Source: Streptomyces sp. NBC_01788
GTDB lineage: Bacteria; Actinomycetota; Actinomycetes; Streptomycetales; Streptomycetaceae
Length of the DNA stretch: 64,000 bases
Direction: 5' to 3'
NCBI RefSeq assembly: GCF_035917575.1
Contig: NZ_CP109090.1
Span: 558,001 to 622,000 of the forward strand
The stretch's first letter is position 1; the number at the start of each line of letters is the position of its first letter. The translations under genes and the position numbers were made by a program. The notes beneath the pieces were generated by a model. The model had not been told where the DNA came from. It searched no databases and saw only the letters and a list, made by a program, of their open reading frames with translations. Positions 27,975 through 37,144 of this stretch are shown in pieces.

Positions 27975-29645
27975 ATGGACACATACTCGCGGCGCACCTT
28001 GCTCAGTGCCTCGGTCACGGCTGCCGCTTCGGGACTCCTGACCGCCTGCTCCGGAGCCGGCTCCCGCGCGGAGCCCGGCCCGCACTCGGGGTCCGCGCCG
28101 GGCTCGGGGCAGAGCTCGGGGTCCGCGCGGGGCCCCGGGGCCGTCGACGGCTTCCGCCCGTTCGTTCCCAAGGGACCCAAGGGGTACGTGAACCCGTCCG
28201 ACCGGGAGGTCCTGGCCGCCGAACACCGGCGCGGGCGCGGGCCGGTGCGCAAGTACAGGTTCACCGCCCGCCCAACGTCGTTCGACCTGTCCGGCAAGAC
28301 CGTGAAGACCTGGGCGTACGGCGACGGGATCCCCGGCGAGCTGGTCCGGGCCACCGCGGGTGACATCCTCGACATCACGCTTCGCAACCGCCTGCCGGTG
28401 GGAACGACACTGCACTCGCACGGTGTGCGGCTGCGCTGCGACATGGACGGCGTGCCGGACCTGACCCAGAGGTCCATCAGGCCCGGCTCGGAGTTCAACT
28501 ACCGCTTCGTCGTGTCCCACCCCGGCACCTACCTGCTGCACTCGCACGAGGGCATGCAGCTGGACCGCGGTCTGTACGCACCACTGATCATCGACGACCC
28601 CAGGGAGCCCCTGTCGTACGACAGGGAGTGGGTGGTCGTCCTGGACGACTGGGTGGACGGCCTGGGCGGCTCCACTCCGGAGAAGGTGCTCGCGCAGCTA
28701 CAGAAGGTCAAGGGTCCCGTTCCCCGCGGCATGCACATGGGCGGCATGGACATGGGCCACGGGGGTCACGGCGGGCATTCGGCCCCGCAGGGCTCGTCCC
28801 ACGGCCCCGACCGCATGCTGCGGGCCGGGCTCAGCCGCATCCTGCAGGGCATGGGCGGCAACGTCGACTACCCGTACTACCTGATCAACGGCTGCGTCCC
28901 GCACGATCCCTCGGTCTTCCGGGCCCGTCCCGGCGACCGCATCCGGGTGCGGTTCATCAACGCGAGCGCCGACACCGCCTACCGGGTCGCGCTGGGCGAC
29001 CACGAGATGACGGTGACGCACACGGACGGCTACCCGGTCGATCACATCACGACGGACTCGCTGCTCATCGGCATGGCGGAGCGGTACGACGTCGTCATCA
29101 CCGCCGAGGACGGAGTGTTCCCGCTGGTCGCGCTCGCCGAGGGCAAGGACGCGCGCGCCCTCGCCGTGCTGAACACCGGAAGGTCGAGGGACCTGCCCCC
29201 GCCCTCCGTCCACATCGACGAGCTGGACGGGCGCCTCCTGATGGCCCACCAGCTGACCGCCGACGACTCGGTGACGTTCCCCGACGAGGAGCCGGACCGC
29301 GAGATCGACATCAAGCTGACCGGCAACATGAAGTGGTACGACTGGAGCTTCGACCGCCGGCCGTACTCGGTCGAGCAGCGCCATCCGGTCCGCCAGGGCG
29401 AGCGGGTCCGGATCACGTTCCACAACCGCACCGGCATGTGGCACCCGCTGCACCTGCACGGCCACACCTTCGCCCTCGTCGGCCCGGACGGCCTCGGCCC
29501 CCGCAAGGACACCGCGATCGTGCTGCCGCAGAACAAGCTGGTGGTGGACTTCTACGCCGACAACCCGGGGCTGTGGATGCTCCACTGCCACAACCAGTAC
29601 CACTCCGAATCGGGAATGATGACCATCCTCGGCTATCTCAAGTGA
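27975..29645 (+). CDS. Tat-exported multicopper oxidase lipoprotein
   Basis: A 556-residue copper oxidase. The N terminus YSRRTLLSASVTAAASGLLT followed by AC combines a twin-arginine signal and a lipobox. Copper sites: HSHGVR near residue 147, HSHEGMQ near 188, HPLHLHGHTF near 491, and HCHNQYHSESGMM near 537 giving the T1 Cys-His-Met set. A Met/His-rich insertion MHMGGMDMGHGGHGGH at about 253-268 resembles copper-binding loops of CueO-type enzymes. A role in copper detoxification or phenol/metal oxidation outside the cell is likely; the substrate is unknown. No strong ribosome site is seen before ATG 27975. Confidence 0.9.
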   Translation: MDTYSRRTLLSASVTAAASGLLTACSGAGSRAEPGPHSGSAPGSGQSSGSARGPGAVDGFRPFVPKGPKGYVNPSDREVLAAEHRRGRGPVRKYRFTARPTSFDLSGKTVKTWAYGDGIPGELVRATAGDILDITLRNRLPVGTTLHSHGVRLRCDMDGVPDLTQRSIRPGSEFNYRFVVSHPGTYLLHSHEGMQLDRGLYAPLIIDDPREPLSYDREWVVVLDDWVDGLGGSTPEKVLAQLQKVKGPVPRGMHMGGMDMGHGGHGGHSAPQGSSHGPDRMLRAGLSRILQGMGGNVDYPYYLINGCVPHDPSVFRARPGDRIRVRFINASADTAYRVALGDHEMTVTHTDGYPVDHITTDSLLIGMAERYDVVITAEDGVFPLVALAEGKDARALAVLNTGRSRDLPPPSVHIDELDGRLLMAHQLTADDSVTFPDEEPDREIDIKLTGNMKWYDWSFDRRPYSVEQRHPVRQGERVRITFHNRTGMWHPLHLHGHTFALVGPDGLGPRKDTAIVLPQNKLVVDFYADNPGLWMLHCHNQYHSESGMMTILGYLK

Positions 29646-29710
29646 CCGACGGGCCCGAGCGGCCGCCGCGGACACCGCGCGCGGCCGGACGGGCCCGCCG
29701 CCCGGGACTT

Positions 29711-29770
29711 CGGCCGCCATCCGCGTCGCGTACCCGCTGATGACCGGGTACGCCATGCGGATGGCGGCCG
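29711..29770 (+). terminator. Long hairpin terminator after the multicopper oxidase
   Basis: 25-base arms (29711-29735 and 29746-29770) that pair except for a short internal mismatch, with a ten-base loop, 66 bases after the stop. Left arm starts CGGCCGCCATCCGC; right arm ends GCGGATGGCGGCCG. Confidence 0.7.
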
Positions 29771-29885
29771 TCTTCGCGTGCTCGCCGTCGCTGTCTGGGT
29801 GACCGGCGGTCGCCGAGCACGACCCGGCACCGGGGCGGCCCGGTGAGGCGGCTCCCGGCGGCGCCGCGGAGGCCGGGTGAGCTCC

Positions 29886-29905
29886 GGACGGGCCGCGGCC
29901 CGTCC
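29886..29905. repeat. 20-bp perfect palindrome in the gap before the P450 operon
   Basis: GGACGGGCCGCGGCCCGTCC, 160 bases before the ferredoxin start. It could be a regulator site or a second terminator stem. The surrounding 419-base gap (29646-30064) holds no recognised gene. Confidence 0.45.
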
Positions 29906-30064
29906 TGGCCCGTTCGCCCCGCGGCCGGCGTCACCCCATCGGCGGGTCCCGGCGCGCGGGGAGGGCACCGGGGCTTCGATCCTGGCGTGGGATGACCGCC
30001 GTCCGAGGGTGACCGCCGAGCGGGTGGGTCCCGAGGACCTGGCCGCCGGAAGGGCGGGTCGCCA

Positions 30065-30310
30065 ATGAGGCTTGTCGTCGATCTCAACAAGTGCCAGGGA
30101 TACGCGCAGTGCGCGTTCCTCGCGCCGGGCGTGTTCACCATGCACGGCGAGGAGTCGCTGGTCTACAACCCGCGGCCCGGCGCGGAGCAGCGGGAGAAGG
30201 TCGCGCGCGCCGTCGCGGCGTGCCCGGTGCAGGCGATCACCGCCGAGGGACTGCCCGGGACGGGCGAGGAGCTCGTCGGCGCCGGGCGGGGGGCCTCCGA
30301 TGCCCGCTGA
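30065..30310 (+). CDS. [3Fe-4S] ferredoxin
   Basis: An 81-residue ferredoxin of the P450-partner type. Cys10, Cys16 and Cys53 (LNKCQGYAQC and AACPVQA) leave the usual middle cysteine replaced, which gives a 3Fe-4S cluster. It opens an operon with a ferredoxin reductase (11-base overlap) and a P450, so it should carry electrons between the two. The ATG follows GGAAGG. Confidence 0.9.
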   Translation: MRLVVDLNKCQGYAQCAFLAPGVFTMHGEESLVYNPRPGAEQREKVARAVAACPVQAITAEGLPGTGEELVGAGRGASDAR

Positions 30311-31694
30311 GGCGTTCCACGAGTGGCTCAGACAAGAGGGCCGGATCGTGATCGTGGGTGCCTCGCTGGCGGGCCTGCGGGCTGCCGAGACGCTGCGCGC
30401 CGAGGGGTTCGCCGGATCGCTCACCATGATCGGTGACGAGCCCCACGAGCCGTACGACCGTCCTCCGCTGTCCAAGGCGGTGCTGCTCGGCAAGGCGTCC
30501 CCGGACCACACCGAGCTGCCCCGGCGCCGGGACATCGACGCGACCTGGCGGCTCGGCGTCGCGGCGGCCGGTCTCGACATGGCGGCCAGGCGGGTGCGGC
30601 TGGCCGACGGCGAGGAGGTGCCCTACGACCGGCTGCTGATCGCGACCGGTGTGCACTCCCGGCCCTGGCCGAAGGAGGAAGAGGCCCAGCTGGACGGGGT
30701 GTTCGTGCTGCGCACCCGGGACGACGCGGTCCGTCTGCACCGGCGGATGAAGGGCCCGCCTCGGCGGGTGCTGGTCATCGGGGCCGGCTTCACCGGATCG
30801 GAGATCGCCTCGGCCTGCCGGGACCAGGGCATCGCGGTCACGGTCGCGGAGCGGGCCGACGCGCCCCTGGTGGGCGCGCTCGGCGGGGTGATCGGCGCGG
30901 TGGCGGCGGAGCTGCACCGGGAGAACGGGGTGGACCTGCGCACCGGGATCATGGTGACCGGTCTGGAGGGGGACACCACGGGCCGGGTGCGGGTCGCGCA
31001 CCTGTCCGACGGAAGTTCCGTCGAGACCGACGTGGTCGTGGTCTCGCTGGGCGCGAGCCGCAACACCGGCTGGCTGGCGGGTTCGGGGCTGGGTGCGGGA
31101 CCGCGCGGCATCGCCTGCGACGCGGGCTGCCGGGCCTTCGACTTCCGCGGCATCGTCACCGACGACATCTACGTCGCCGGCGACGTCGCCCGCTCCCCGC
31201 ATCCGCTGTTCGGCTACCAGTTCCTGTCCCTGGAGCACTGGGGCAACGCCGTCGCCCAGGCCGAGGTGGCCGCGCACAACATGATCAGCGCCGGCGCCGA
31301 CCGGCGTCCGCACATGTGGGTGCCCGCCTTCTGGTCCTCGCAGTTCGGCGTGAACATCAAGTCGGTCGGCGTACCGTCCATGGGCGAGGAGGTCATGATC
31401 ACCCAGGGGTCGCTGACCGAGCGGCGGTTCGTCGGGGTGTACGGCTATCAGGGCCGCGTGATCGCCGCCGTGAGCTTCGACAACACGCGGTGGCTGGAGT
31501 TCTACCAGCGGCTGATCGAGACGGGCGCGCCGTTCCCGGTGGAGTTCCCGACGGTGGACCGCAGGCCCGAGGGCCGCAAGCCGGTGCCGGCCGACTTCCC
31601 CGACCCGTCGCTGCCGACGCACGGCCCGACCGTGACCCTCAGCGGTTACTCCCCGGCCGACCGGCAACTGGTCTTCACGCCGGCCCGTCACTGA
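30300..31694 (+). CDS. FAD-dependent ferredoxin reductase
   Basis: A 464-residue reductase of the putidaredoxin-reductase type. FAD site RIVIVGASLAGLRAAETLR near residues 15-33, EPYDRPPLSKAVL, NAD(P)H site RVLVIGAGFTGSEIASACR near 155-175, and the second FAD contact DDIYVAGDVARSPHPLFG. It passes electrons from NAD(P)H to the adjacent ferredoxin. The ATG overlaps the end of the ferredoxin gene in another frame, suggesting coupled translation. Confidence 0.9.
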   Translation: MPAEAFHEWLRQEGRIVIVGASLAGLRAAETLRAEGFAGSLTMIGDEPHEPYDRPPLSKAVLLGKASPDHTELPRRRDIDATWRLGVAAAGLDMAARRVRLADGEEVPYDRLLIATGVHSRPWPKEEEAQLDGVFVLRTRDDAVRLHRRMKGPPRRVLVIGAGFTGSEIASACRDQGIAVTVAERADAPLVGALGGVIGAVAAELHRENGVDLRTGIMVTGLEGDTTGRVRVAHLSDGSSVETDVVVVSLGASRNTGWLAGSGLGAGPRGIACDAGCRAFDFRGIVTDDIYVAGDVARSPHPLFGYQFLSLEHWGNAVAQAEVAAHNMISAGADRRPHMWVPAFWSSQFGVNIKSVGVPSMGEEVMITQGSLTERRFVGVYGYQGRVIAAVSFDNTRWLEFYQRLIETGAPFPVEFPTVDRRPEGRKPVPADFPDPSLPTHGPTVTLSGYSPADRQLVFTPARH

Positions 31695-31753
31695 GCCGGC
31701 GCCCCACCCCCCGGATCCCGGATCTCCGGACCTCCACGCGCCAAGGACCCGAC

Positions 31754-32992
31754 ATGACGAACGGCCCGCTCCTGCAACGGATCACCGACTACGCCAACCG
31801 CGCCGACCCGTATCCGCTCTACGAGGAGCTGCGCAGGACGCCGGTGCTGCACGAGGAGGAGGACGGCCCCTACGCCGTCAGCTCGTACTACGACATCCTC
31901 GGGCTGCTCCACGACCCGCGGGTCAGCTCGGACGCCACCAACCTCATCGCCGCCGGCGCGGACGAGCTGTCGGGACCGGAGGCCACGGGGCTGCCGCCGA
32001 GCTTCATCAGGCTCGATCCGCCCGAGCACGACCGGCTGCGGCGGATCGCCAACAGCTCCTTCGGCCCGCCGCACCGGCCCGACCGTATCGACTCCATGAG
32101 CGGGGAACTCGGCGGGATCGTCACCGAGCTCATCGACGGCTTCGGCGACGCGCGGCAGATCGACCTCGTCGACCAGTTCGCCTATCCCTTCCCGGTGACG
32201 GTGATCTGCCGGCTGCTCGGGGTGCCGCGCGAGGACGAGCCGCGCTTTCGCACCTGGGTGGACCCGATCGTCGCCGCCCTGGACCCGGAGACCCGGCAGC
32301 GCACCGACGACGACTTCCAGCGCGCCTCGCAGGAGGCCCGGATGCAGCTCGGCATGTACCTGGCCGGTCTGGTCGAGCAGCGCACCAAGGAGCCGCGCGA
32401 CGACCTGCTGTCCGACCTCGCGGCCAGTCACGGCACGGACGGGACCATGTCGATGATGGAGGTGCTCAGCACGGCGGTGCTGCTGCTGATCGCGGGCCAC
32501 GAGACGACGGTCAACCTCATCACCAACGGGATGCTCACCCTGCTGCGCCACCCGGAGTATCTGCACCGGCTGCGCGAGGATCCGGGACTGTCCGTCAGGA
32601 TCGTCGAGGAACTGCTGCGTTACGAGCCTCCGGTGCAGCTGGTGCCGCAGCGCACCTGTGTCGCCGACATCGACCTGCGCGGGGTCACGATTCCCAAGGG
32701 CGCGCGGATCTGGCTGATGCTCGCCGCGGGCAACCGGGACCCGGAGCGGTTCGCGGATCCCGACCGGTTCGATCCCGACCGCGAGGACATCGAGCACCTC
32801 GGCTTCGGCAGCGGCATCCACATCTGCTTCGGCGCGCCGCTGGCCCGGCGGGAGGCGCAGCTCGCGCTGGCCGAGCTGGCCCGCCGCCTGGACAACCCCC
32901 GCCTGGTGGAGGACCCGCCGCCCTACCGGCGGAACGCGGTGCTGCGCGGCCCGCGCCATCTGAACATCGCCGTCAACTCGGTGCGTTCGTAA
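31754..32992 (+). CDS. Cytochrome P450 (class I)
   Basis: A 412-residue soluble bacterial P450. I-helix AGHETT at 247-252, ExxR in EELLRYEPP (Glu286-Arg289), heme loop FGSGIHICFGAPLAR with ligand Cys358. It ends a three-gene operon with its own ferredoxin and reductase, 59 bases after the reductase. The substrate is unknown: no polyketide, peptide or terpene synthase lies in the window, so it may be catabolic or modify an imported or distant product. Confidence 0.93.
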   Translation: MTNGPLLQRITDYANRADPYPLYEELRRTPVLHEEEDGPYAVSSYYDILGLLHDPRVSSDATNLIAAGADELSGPEATGLPPSFIRLDPPEHDRLRRIANSSFGPPHRPDRIDSMSGELGGIVTELIDGFGDARQIDLVDQFAYPFPVTVICRLLGVPREDEPRFRTWVDPIVAALDPETRQRTDDDFQRASQEARMQLGMYLAGLVEQRTKEPRDDLLSDLAASHGTDGTMSMMEVLSTAVLLLIAGHETTVNLITNGMLTLLRHPEYLHRLREDPGLSVRIVEELLRYEPPVQLVPQRTCVADIDLRGVTIPKGARIWLMLAAGNRDPERFADPDRFDPDREDIEHLGFGSGIHICFGAPLARREAQLALAELARRLDNPRLVEDPPPYRRNAVLRGPRHLNIAVNSVRS

Positions 32993-33086
32993 TTTCCAAG
33001 AGCCAGGAAAGAGTCTGGACAGATTTAGGAAATAGGGCAAAATGGTCTACATCCCCCCACCACCGCTTCCAAGGAGCCGCCTCGGT

Positions 33087-33269
33087 ATGGCGTACGGAGC
33101 CGACCACAACGCGACCCCGCCTCCCCACCCCGATCTGGGCCCGGCCCGTGACTGCGAGGCCTGCCTGGGCTGGGGAACCGTGGTCACCGATGACGGTGAC
33201 CACGAACTGTGCGCGGCCTGCCAGCAGGGCGCGGACGAGGACCCCCCGCTCGACACGCGTACGCCCTAG
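33087..33269 (+). CDS. Small zinc-ribbon-like protein
   Basis: A 60-residue protein with CEACLGWGTVVTDDGDHELC and AACQQGADEDPP, a CxxC...CxxC pattern like half of a DnaJ-type zinc finger. No function is known. The ATG has AAGGAG ten bases upstream. An AT-rich stretch (33000-33040) before it probably holds its promoter. Confidence 0.65.
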   Translation: MAYGADHNATPPPHPDLGPARDCEACLGWGTVVTDDGDHELCAACQQGADEDPPLDTRTP

Positions 33270-33346
33270 CCCCGCACGAGTGGTACGTCGTCCGACTCGG
33301 CCGTAGCGTCTTTAAGGACCCAGGACGTCGTCGGCCAGGAGCGGAC

Positions 33347-33823
33347 ATGGGCAGACACACAATGAGGACAGCGGTCGCGTTCTGCGCCGCGGGGCTGCTC
33401 GCGGCGAGCGCGGGTACGGCCTCCGCCGCACCGGCGGCCCCGCACGGGAACACGGACTCGCCGCACGCCGAGAAACGGACGAACGGGCAGCCGGTGCTGG
33501 TCGACTGTCTGTCGAAGCCGCGGCAGCGGCCCGGCGCGTTCATCCTCGCCTGCGGTGACGGCAACAGCGTCCTGTCCGCCTTGCGGTGGTCGCAGTGGAA
33601 CGACCAGTCCGCGACGGCCAGGGGCTTCAACCTCGTCAACGACTGCAAGCCCTACTGCGCGGCCGGACGGTTCCACGACTACCCGGTGATCGTGCGGCTG
33701 GACAGTCCGGCTTCCTGGAAGAAGCGCCCGGAACTGCGGCACTTCAACCGGCTGAGCCTGGAGTTCCCGGCGGCCCGCCCGGAAGGCGCCGCACGAGTGG
33801 AGACGTATCCCCTCTGGGACTGA
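33347..33823 (+). CDS. Secreted hypothetical protein
   Basis: A 158-residue protein with a signal peptide (AVAFCAAGLLAASAGTASA, cleavage before APAAP). The mature part has four cysteines in pairs (VDCLSKP, ILACGDGN, NDCKPYCAAGRF) and reads RWSQWNDQSATARGFNLVND, a small disulfide-stabilised secreted domain of a type frequent in Streptomyces but without assigned function. ATG 33347 has CAGGAG five bases upstream. A terminator follows four bases after the stop. Confidence 0.75.
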   Translation: MGRHTMRTAVAFCAAGLLAASAGTASAAPAAPHGNTDSPHAEKRTNGQPVLVDCLSKPRQRPGAFILACGDGNSVLSALRWSQWNDQSATARGFNLVNDCKPYCAAGRFHDYPVIVRLDSPASWKKRPELRHFNRLSLEFPAARPEGAARVETYPLWD

Positions 33824-33827
33824 TCCC

Positions 33828-33858
33828 CCCGGCCACGGATTTTTCGTCCGTGGCCGGG
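33828..33858 (+). terminator. Hairpin terminator
   Basis: Perfect 12-bp stem CCCGGCCACGGA / TCCGTGGCCGGG with a seven-base T-rich loop immediately after the secreted-protein stop. Confidence 0.78.
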
Positions 33859-33968
33859 ACGCTTGCGAAGGTGCCGGTCTGGGCACTCGGGGGTCCCGGG
33901 GCCGCGGGGTCCCCAGAGGGACCGGGCTCGAGCGCCGGGTGATCGCCCAGGCAAGGGGAGAACGTGAC

Positions 33969-35138
33969 GTGACGCTGCGCATCGGGGCAGAGGAAGAGTT
34001 TCACGTGCTGGACGTGGAGAGCGGCCGGCTGGTGCCGCGGGCCGGCGCCGTACTGGACCGGCTGAGCGGACCCGGTTTCACCGCCGAACTCCAGCAGTCC
34101 GTCGTGGAGGCCAACAGCTCGGTCCACGACACCCTCGACGCCCTCCTCGCGGACCTGGCCCGGTCGCGGCGGCTGCTGGACACGGCGGCCTCCTCGCTGG
34201 GCCTCGCGACCGTGGCCGCCGGCACCGTGCCACTGGCACGGGTCGGTTCCGGCAACATCACCGCCGGGCGCCGCTACCGGCACATGGCCGACGACTACCG
34301 CAGGGTCGCCGACGAACAGCTCATCTGCAGCGCGCAGGTGCACGTCGACATACCGGACCGGGACACCGCCGTACGCGCCATGTGCCTGGTCGCGCCGTCG
34401 CTGCCGCCGCTGCTCGCGCTGTCTGCCAGTTCGCCGTTCTGGCTCGGCGCGGACACCGGTTACGCGAGCTGGCGGACGATGCTCTGGCAGCGCTGGCCGA
34501 CCGCCGGACCACCCGGCTGCTACGCCGACGCCGCCGCCTACGACGCCGCCCTGGAGGAGCTGATCCGCTCGGGCGTCATCGCCGACGCCGGCATGATCTA
34601 CCACGACGTACGGCCCTCCGCGCACCAGCCCACGCTGGAGCTGCGGATCTGCGACGCCTGTCCGCGTGTGGAGACGGTCGTGCTGGTCGCGGGTCTCTTC
34701 CGGGCACTGGTCCAGGACGCCTGCGACCGGCTGGCCCGCGGGGACACCGGCCGGTGCGACGGCCACCACGAGTGGCTGCGGGCCGCCGGCTGGCGAGCCG
34801 CCCGCTCGGGCCTGGAGGGCCCGCTGGTCGACCCGGTCACCCGGCGCCCGGCCCCCGCCCCCGAAGTGCTGCGCGCCATGGCGACACGACTCCGTCCCGC
34901 GCTGGAGGCGTCCGGCGACCGGGAGGCCGTGCACGAACTTCTCACCCGGGCTCTGGCCTTCGGCAGTGCCGCGCACCGGCTGCGGCGGGCGGCCGAGGAG
35001 GAGGACCTCCTCGCCAGCATCGACCTCATGGTCGCCGAGACCCGCGGCGCCACCGCGCCGCGCCCGGTCCCACCGGCCCGCCCCGCCCGCCCCGCCCGCG
35101 CCCCCCGTCCCAGCCCGACCGCCGGCGCCGGAACCTGA
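33969..35138 (+). CDS. GCS2-type carboxylate-amine ligase (YbdK/EgtA-like)
   Basis: A 389-residue ATP-dependent ligase of the glutamate-cysteine ligase family 2. Seen: TLRIGAEEEFHVLDVESGRL at the start, FTAELQQSVVEANSSVHDTL, the ligand loop SAQVHVDIPDRDTAV, ARGDTGRCDGHHEWLRAAGW and a low-complexity Pro/Ala/Arg tail. YbdK-like members form an amide or peptide bond from a carboxylate and an amine, but most have unknown substrates. It lies 221 bases before an AsnO-like amidotransferase on the same strand, suggesting it supplies the peptide that is then amidated. GTG 33969 follows AGGGGAG. Confidence 0.85.
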   Translation: MTLRIGAEEEFHVLDVESGRLVPRAGAVLDRLSGPGFTAELQQSVVEANSSVHDTLDALLADLARSRRLLDTAASSLGLATVAAGTVPLARVGSGNITAGRRYRHMADDYRRVADEQLICSAQVHVDIPDRDTAVRAMCLVAPSLPPLLALSASSPFWLGADTGYASWRTMLWQRWPTAGPPGCYADAAAYDAALEELIRSGVIADAGMIYHDVRPSAHQPTLELRICDACPRVETVVLVAGLFRALVQDACDRLARGDTGRCDGHHEWLRAAGWRAARSGLEGPLVDPVTRRPAPAPEVLRAMATRLRPALEASGDREAVHELLTRALAFGSAAHRLRRAAEEEDLLASIDLMVAETRGATAPRPVPPARPARPARAPRPSPTAGAGT

Positions 35139-35359
35139 CGGGCCCTTCTCGTCCCGGCCCGACCCGCGTGCCGCCCTTACCGGCGGCGCCCGAGACCGTC
35201 CCAGGAGAGTGGTCAGCGCCATGTCACCCGCACCCGCCATCGCAGCCACCGCCGACTGCCCGGCCGTGCCGGCCTCCCTCGGGTTGCCCCGCGCCTCCGG
35301 CACTGACGGCAGACCCCCGCGGCGGCCGATGAGGCCGCCGCGGAAGGGAGGTCCGGCTG

Positions 35360-37144
35360 ATGTGCGGGCTCAGCGGCGAGGTCCGGTTCGACGGCCGGCA
35401 GCCGGGCCTGGCCGCGGTCGAGCGGATGACCGACCGGCTCGCGCCCCGCGGGCCGGACGGCCGCGGGGTGTGGTCGCAGGGGCCCGTCGCCCTCGGCCAC
35501 CGGCGGCTGAAGATCATCGATCTGACGGACAGCGGCGCGCAGCCGATGGCCGACCCCCGGGCGCGCGTCGTCGGCGTGTTCAACGGATGCATCTACAACT
35601 ACCGCGAGCTGCGCCGCGAACTGGCCTCGCGGGGCCATCAGTTCTTCTCGGAGTCCGACACCGAGGTGATCCTGAAGGCGTACGTGGAGTGGGGCACCTC
35701 CTGCGTCGAGCACTTCACCGGCATGTTCGCCTTCGTGATCGTCGAGCAGGACAGCGGACGGGTGGTCCTGGCCCGCGACCGGCTGGGCATCAAGCCGCTG
35801 TACGTCGCGGAGTCTCCCGGACGGCTCCGGTTCGCCTCCTCGCTGCCCGCGCTGCTGGCGGCCGGCGGCGTGGACACGTCCATCGACCCCTTCGCACTGC
35901 ACCAGTACCTGAGCTGGCACGCGACCGTGCCGGCGCCCCGCACCGTCCTCAACGGCGTGCGCAAGCTGCCGCCTGCCACCGTCCGGGTGGTCGAGCCGGA
36001 CGGCACGTACCGCGACCACCGCTACTGGCAGCCGGACTACACGCGCCGACCCGAGTACGCCGGTCTGAGCGACGAGGACTGGACGGAAGCGGTCCTTCAG
36101 GCGCTGCGCACGGCCGTACGGCGCCGGATGGTCGCCGACGTTCCGGTGGGCGTGCTCCTGTCGGGCGGCCTGGACTCCAGCCTCATCGTGGCGCTGCTGG
36201 CCGACGAGGGGCAGTGCGACCTGGCCACGTTCAGCGTCGGCTTCGAGTCCGAGGCAGGCGAGGAGGGCGACGAGTTCCACTACTCCGACCTGGTGGCACG
36301 GCACTTCGGCACCGACCACCACCAGCTGATGGTCCCCTCCGACCGGGTCTCGCAGGCCCTCGAAGGTGCCGTCCTGGCCATGAGCGAGCCCATGACCAGC
36401 CACGACGTGGTCGCCTACCACCTGCTGTCCGAGCAGGTGGCCAAGGAGGTCAAGGTCGTGCAGAGCGGCCAGGGCGCCGACGAGGTCTTCGCCGGCTACC
36501 ACTGGTACCCGGCGATGGCGGACGTGCCCCGGCACCGCGCGGCCGACGCGTACGCCGAGACGTACTTCGACCGGCCGCACGCAGACCTCGCGCGCATGCT
36601 GGACCCCTCGGTGCTGCCCGGCCACGACGTCTGCGGCGACTTCGTGCGGGCGCACATGGCCGTGCCGGGCGCCGAGACCGCGCTGGACGCGGATCTGCGG
36701 CTGGACACCCACGTGATGATGGTCGACGACCCGGTCAAGCGGGTCGACAACATGACCATGGACTGGGGTCTGGAGGCCCGCGTGCCGTTCCTCGACCACG
36801 AACTGGTCGAACTGGCCGCCGCCTGCCCGCCCGGACTCAAGCTCGCGGACGGCGGCAAGGGCGTCCTGAAGACGGCGGGCCGCAAGGTCCTGCCGCGGGA
36901 GGTCGTCGACCGGCCCAAGGGCTACTTCCCCGTCCCGGCGATCAAGCACATGGCCGCACCGGTGCTGCTCCGCGTCCGCGAGGCCCTCTCCGCCCCCGAG
37001 GCGCGGGCCCGCGGCCTGTTCCGCCAGAGTTACGTCGACGAGTTGCTCGCCGCGCCCGACGCCCACCGCACCAAGCGCGGGGCAAACGCGCTGTGGCAGG
37101 TTGCTTTGCTGGAGATATGGCTGCAGACCCACGGAATCCACTGA
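35360..37144 (+). CDS. AsnB/AsnO-like amidotransferase (N-acetylglutaminylglutamine amide type)
   Basis: A 594-residue class II glutamine amidotransferase. Cys2 in MCGLSGEVRFDG is the glutaminase nucleophile; also LAPRGPDGRGVWSQGPVALG, FNGCIYNYRELR, and the synthetase PP-loop VLLSGGLDSSLIVALL, QSGQGADEVFAGYHWY. The sequence is of the family that amidates N-acetylglutaminylglutamine, an osmoprotectant, rather than housekeeping asparagine synthetase. Its usual partner, the GNAT/ATP-grasp dipeptide synthetase, is not in the window; a GCS2 ligase and an S9 peptidase flank it instead. ATG has AAGGGAGG eight bases upstream. Confidence 0.85.
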   Translation: MCGLSGEVRFDGRQPGLAAVERMTDRLAPRGPDGRGVWSQGPVALGHRRLKIIDLTDSGAQPMADPRARVVGVFNGCIYNYRELRRELASRGHQFFSESDTEVILKAYVEWGTSCVEHFTGMFAFVIVEQDSGRVVLARDRLGIKPLYVAESPGRLRFASSLPALLAAGGVDTSIDPFALHQYLSWHATVPAPRTVLNGVRKLPPATVRVVEPDGTYRDHRYWQPDYTRRPEYAGLSDEDWTEAVLQALRTAVRRRMVADVPVGVLLSGGLDSSLIVALLADEGQCDLATFSVGFESEAGEEGDEFHYSDLVARHFGTDHHQLMVPSDRVSQALEGAVLAMSEPMTSHDVVAYHLLSEQVAKEVKVVQSGQGADEVFAGYHWYPAMADVPRHRAADAYAETYFDRPHADLARMLDPSVLPGHDVCGDFVRAHMAVPGAETALDADLRLDTHVMMVDDPVKRVDNMTMDWGLEARVPFLDHELVELAAACPPGLKLADGGKGVLKTAGRKVLPREVVDRPKGYFPVPAIKHMAAPVLLRVREALSAPEARARGLFRQSYVDELLAAPDAHRTKRGANALWQVALLEIWLQTHGIH

